From CAJCIT01 sp963771305 (GTDB taxonomy: Bacteria; Acidobacteriota; Terriglobia; Bryobacterales; Bryobacteraceae), in the NCBI GenBank assembly GCA_963771305.1, contig CAVYTS010000040.1, positions 16,725-80,724 of the forward strand: a stretch of 64,000 nucleotides of DNA, in the 5' to 3' direction. Shown here one piece after another: positions 61,225 to 64,000 of this stretch; the stretch's first letter is position 1, and every line of letters starts with the position of its first letter. A program made the translations under genes and the position numbers. The notes beneath the pieces were generated by a model. That model saw nothing but the letters and a program-made list of their open reading frames with translations. It did not search any database and was not told the origin of the DNA.

Positions 61225-61539
61225 TCAGAAGCGCTCCTCTGCAAACGCGCCAAACTCGCCGCGGCCCTCCCTTTCACCGCCGAGATCGTCCGCGGCTCGC
61301 TACTCCGCCGCATCATTCGCCATCGCTCCGGCTGTGCCGTGTGCGCCGCAGGAAAAGGCCATCCCGTGTGGATATTGACGGTCAGTTATCCGGGCGGGGG
61401 CACCAAGCAGTTCAGCCTCCGCCCCGAACAGAAGCCCGTCGTCGAGCAGTGGTTGCGCAATTACCACAAGCTCAAAGCCTGCTTGGAGCGCATCTGTGAA
61501 ATCAATCTTGAACGGTTGCGAGCGGAGAAGAAAAAATGA
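61220..61539 (+). CDS. DUF6788-like companion of the ISNCY-like transposase
   Basis: 'GSLLRRIIRHRSGCAVCAAG' and 'KGHPVWILTVSYPGGGTKQF' followed by 'SLRPEQKP' is the DUF6788 core; a basic helix ends the protein. The frame is open from 61159, but that start lies in the right end of the ISKra4 element. ATG 61220 inside the palindrome is one base out of frame, so either a later non-ATG start is used or an indel exists near 61230. The stop overlaps the transposase start (ATGA). Confidence 0.65.
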
Positions 61540-61888
61540 GCCGCCTCCTCATCCCTCAACTCAGCTTCGTCGATCTCCAACTGCAGCATCTGGGGATCCA
61601 CCTCGACCCCGCCTTGCAACGCATCGCCGATTTCCTGAAGCAGCATGCCGATCTCGTCGAATTCGTACGCAAGGACCTGGAGCGGGGCCTGAAAAATCCA
61701 GGCGCCGGACGTCACGGCATCACCCCTGAGCAGACCTTGCGCTCGTTGATTCTCATGCGCGTCAAGAACTTGGACTACCGCGACCTGCGCGATCGCGTCA
61801 ACGATGGCTTCACGCTGCGTTCCTTTACCCAGTTCGATAGTCACTCCGTTCCCAAGCACGATGCTTTCAATCGCGCCTTCAACCGGCT
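61536..61888 (+). pseudogene. ISNCY-like transposase, N-terminal part
   Basis: 'IADFLKQHADLVEFVRKDLE', 'GRHGITPEQTLRSLILMRVK', 'DYRDLRDRVNDGFTLRSFTQ' and 'PKHDAFNRAFNRL' match the N-terminal domain of ISNCY-type DDE transposases. Reading ends at ~61888, where the group II intron begins on the opposite strand. The C-terminal part resumes at 63303. Its start is coupled to the DUF6788-like gene by an ATGA overlap. Confidence 0.7.
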
Positions 61889-63205
61889 GCCGAGTCGCCC
61901 CGGGGAATTTCACCCCGAGGCGCTCACAGATTCCGGACGTGAACCTCTCGATTCATCCGGCTCGTGCCACCCAGTGAAAGCTGCCGCCTTCTGCCGAAAC
62001 CAGCGAGTTCCTCCGGTTGCCCGTTGACCCTGACGGTCTCGACACGAGTGACCTGCTCCCTTCGCTCCTCGGGCATTACCCCGGATCACCGCTGTCGGGT
62101 CGGAGGTGGCGCACTCAGTTGCCCGAGTGCTGGCCACCGTCCGCCGCCCAAACGGGGTGTGCGGTTTTCCCGCGCCCCGCTTTCACGAAGGCACAAACAA
62201 CGAGACACGATTCCGACCCTATCGAGTGGGGCTGGCACCGCACCTGTCAGGTTGATCCGGTCCGCCAGTATCCTCGGATGATGATGTACGGGTTTTTCCC
62301 AAAAGGAACTGATCCACCTCATCGCCCTTACTCATCTGACTTCCCTTCTCTTTCCTCCTGCCTTCGTCTGCCGCCTTCCCCGACCCACTCCGGTCGCCGA
62401 TTGCTCGGTCACACGGCTTTCACCATGTTTGAAGTACTATTCGGCAGTCCGACTACTGACCGAGCATCGCTTCCCATTTCGCTTTCGCTTATAAGGTCGC
62501 TTATCCCCATACCGCGGGGAACTCTGCCAGTCCTCCTGAGGTCACGCATCACTCTTCTGTACCGTGCCATCCGCAAACACCTTGGTGCGGCGGGTGAATG
62601 AGTAACGCCTTCGCCTCCATAATGCAGGCTCGACCTTGCCCCGCCTTTGGCCGACCGGTTCATCTTCGGGGCAGCCCCCATCGATTACGGCCCGGTACTT
62701 CTCCTCATGCCCTTCGGATTCCACCTCGCGGTGGACACCCTGCCCTCCGGAGTCCTGCGAAATGGTGGCTCCAGGTCCGCCTTGTTCTGTTTCCGGCTTT
62801 CGCTTTCGTGCCCGTGTAGACGTCTCCATACCTTCCTTCCTTCTCCGGCCCGCGAGGCATTACCCCCGCGTTCGGATATGGCGCTCCTCATTCCAGCGCC
62901 AGAGGGACTTCAACCCTCCTGAACAATGCGCTGCTCAGCGCACACTACGAAGCAGTCCGCCCCTGATTAACGCTTCGGTACTTTCAGCCTCGGAGTTCGT
63001 CCCCTTGGGCCTTTTCCCTTACCATCGTCAACCAGGTTCTCAAGTTCCGTACGAAAAGCCCGAGCTAGAGTCACGCCTTCTATACACCGGACATCACCCG
63101 GCCAGTAAGCAGGTAACCGCCAGGCTGCTCCCGGAGTAAGGGTGCGACTCCGGTTTCGATGCCTTGTAAGGAGTTTTCGATGCGTCATCGAAGGTTCGTT
63201 TACAC
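61889..63205 (-). mobile_element. Outer group II intron, ORF-less, containing a nested intron (twintron-like)
   Basis: Read on the minus strand, 63205-62944 has group II domain I features (a possible 5' end GTGTAAACG, then 'CTCCTTACAAGG', and 'GAACTTGAGAACC') and ends with the domain III/IV sequence 'AAGCGTTAATCAGGGG' and 'TGCTTCGTAGT'. After the 850-bp nested intron, 62093-61889 continues 'AGCGGTGATCC' and 'GAGGAGCGAAGGG' and reaches a clear domain V (GAGCCGGATGA... to ...TCCGG, about 61961-61927) plus a domain VI-like stem. Joining the flanks restores the usual domain IV text 'TTCGTAGTAGCGGTGATCC'. No reverse transcriptase is present. The 5' boundary is approximate. The intron lies antisense in the ISNCY-like transposase. 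Confidence 0.65.
62094..62943 (-). mobile_element. ORF-less group II intron, copy 2 (850 bp), nested
   Basis: About 99% identical to 4289-5137, with the same ends GTGCGCTGAGC (62943) and CCGACCCGAC (62094) and the same domain V hairpin at 62151-62184. It is inserted in domain IV of the outer intron after TCGTAGT and before AGCG, the same flanks as copy 1 (TCGTAAT / AGCG). It has no reverse transcriptase, so its mobility must have come from a protein supplied elsewhere. Confidence 0.75.
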
Positions 63206-63302
63206 TCGTCTCTCTAACCTATACATGACGTGATCAAATGCCACGCCTTTTAACCATAACGTTCACCACCGCAGCCCTTAGACCGTAGCAGCTTATGGCA
63301 GT

Positions 63303-63869
63303 TTGAAGCCTCCCCCTAAGCTCTATTCGATCTTCGAACCCCACACCGATCTGATCAAGCGGGGCAAGACACTGAAGCCGGTGGAATTCGGCCACAAGGT
63401 TTTCCTAGCCGAAAGTGCTCATGGCTTGATTACCGACTATCGAGTGCTGGAGGGGAATCCTGTCGATAGCGATTATGTGCAAGCTTCCTTGGATCAACAC
63501 CAGAAAACTTTCCAACACGCACCGGACCGCTATGCTGGCGACCGGGGCTTCTTCAGCGATGAGAATGTGCGGAAGTGTAAGGACGTCGGCGTGAGCCAGG
63601 TGTCCATACCCCAGAGGGGCGGGCAGAGGACTGCGGAGCAGGAAGAATTGGAGAGCAGCCGTGCCTTCAAAAAAGGTCAGCGATTCCGGGCGGGTATCGA
63701 GGGCCGCATCTCGGTGTTATTTCGCGGCCGGGGCATGAAACGCTGTCGGCTCAAAGGCCGTGAGCGGTTCGAGATTCTGGTGGGCGCCGCGGTGCTGGCC
63801 AATAATCTGATGCGGATCGCCGACCTCTTGGACAAACGCAAACCAAACCGCCGAAGAGCCGCAGCATAA
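63303..63869 (+). pseudogene. ISNCY-like transposase, C-terminal part
   Basis: 'KLYSIFEPHTDLIKRGKT', 'EFGHKVFLAESAHGLITDYR', 'YAGDRGFFSDENV', 'IPQRGGQRTAEQEEL', 'GQRFRAGIEGRISVLFRGRG' and 'EILVGAAVLANNLMRIADLL' are the second half of the transposase begun at 61536, including the catalytic Asp and Glu regions. The two halves together lack roughly 130 central residues, so a deletion accompanied or followed the intron insertion. Confidence 0.7.
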
Positions 63870-63898
63870 GCCTTCCAGAGAAAACCTTCATCGCAGAA

Positions 63899-63915
63899 CC
63901 GAACGCAGTGTTCGG
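63899..63915. terminator. Short hairpin after the transposase
   Basis: CCGAAC and GTTCGG pair around a 5-base loop 30 bases after the transposase stop. No T-run follows directly, so its role as a terminator or element end is a guess. Confidence 0.25.
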
Positions 63916-64000
63916 CTAAATGCCTATTGAGGATTAATCGGCCTTTTATACTGTAATCATTGGCAGGAAGCAGACAATAGCCGACAAAAATACGGTAACC

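Overview
The window looks like an Acidobacteriota chromosome, most probably from the Solibacter/Bryobacter side of the phylum. This is inferred from gene content, not from a marker gene. The signs are an Oar-like TonB-dependent receptor with an N-terminal carboxypeptidase-regulatory domain, a 903-residue duplicated-orphan-type ABC permease paired with a PadR regulator, many secreted or beta-barrel proteins (YceI, DUF2092, DUF481, DUF2490, DUF4239, OmpA, FecR/DUF6600), HupE/UreJ proteins without any hydrogenase or urease, and a high load of insertion sequences. I saw no rRNA, tRNA or CRISPR array.

Layout. 0-2 kb: the end of a TPR protein and an outer-membrane protein whose 3' end runs into an IS66 remnant. 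2-5.1 kb: IS66 TnpC remnant, a frameshifted DUF4338 (DruA-like) gene, and an 850-bp ORF-less group II intron on the minus strand. 5.2-9.5 kb: TonB receptor and an IS481/IS3-like transposase. 9.7-13.7 kb: gene fragments, then a tightly coupled operon PpiC - HupE-like - HupE - HupE-like with 4-base stop/start overlaps. 13.8-31.4 kb: a secreted and outer-membrane protein zone in which intact genes alternate with broken ones (thiolase, two beta-barrel proteins, DUF3604, DUF2950, a HupE fragment). 32-39.6 kb: a large GH63-type glucosidase split by two frameshifts, a Tat-exported beta-carbonic anhydrase, a BON-domain protein, an EEP-family nuclease/phosphatase, DUF2490, and an OmpA remnant. 39.6-45.1 kb: a four-gene mobile element (zinc ribbon, CHC2/Toprim primase, two tyrosine recombinases, all joined by ATGA overlaps) with 12-bp inverted ends, itself hit by an IS1634-like element that left a CTAG target duplication. 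45.2-52 kb: small proteins, ADOP permease + PadR, and a choline-kinase-like phosphotransferase. 52.7-59.2 kb: the ordinary core block metK - ahcY-like - tig - zinc ribbon - FecR/DUF6600. 59.3-64 kb: an ISKra4-type element followed by a DUF6788 + ISNCY-like element whose transposase is interrupted by a group II intron. That intron carries the second copy of the 850-bp intron nested in its domain IV, so it reads as a twintron.

How the parts relate. Much of 2-46 kb is accessory DNA in decay: single-base indels or nonsense codons break at least fifteen genes, and several fragments duplicate intact genes elsewhere in the window (BON, OmpA, DUF2490, HupE). The metK/tig block has no frameshift, but the FecR gene beside it has an early stop and the ahcY-like gene has lost the usual substrate-contacting residues while keeping the NAD domain. 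The points most worth a second look are the nested group II introns with a shared target motif, the primase plus twin-recombinase element, the divergent AHCY, and a 13-bp palindrome found both at the padR start and inside the neighbouring kinase gene.
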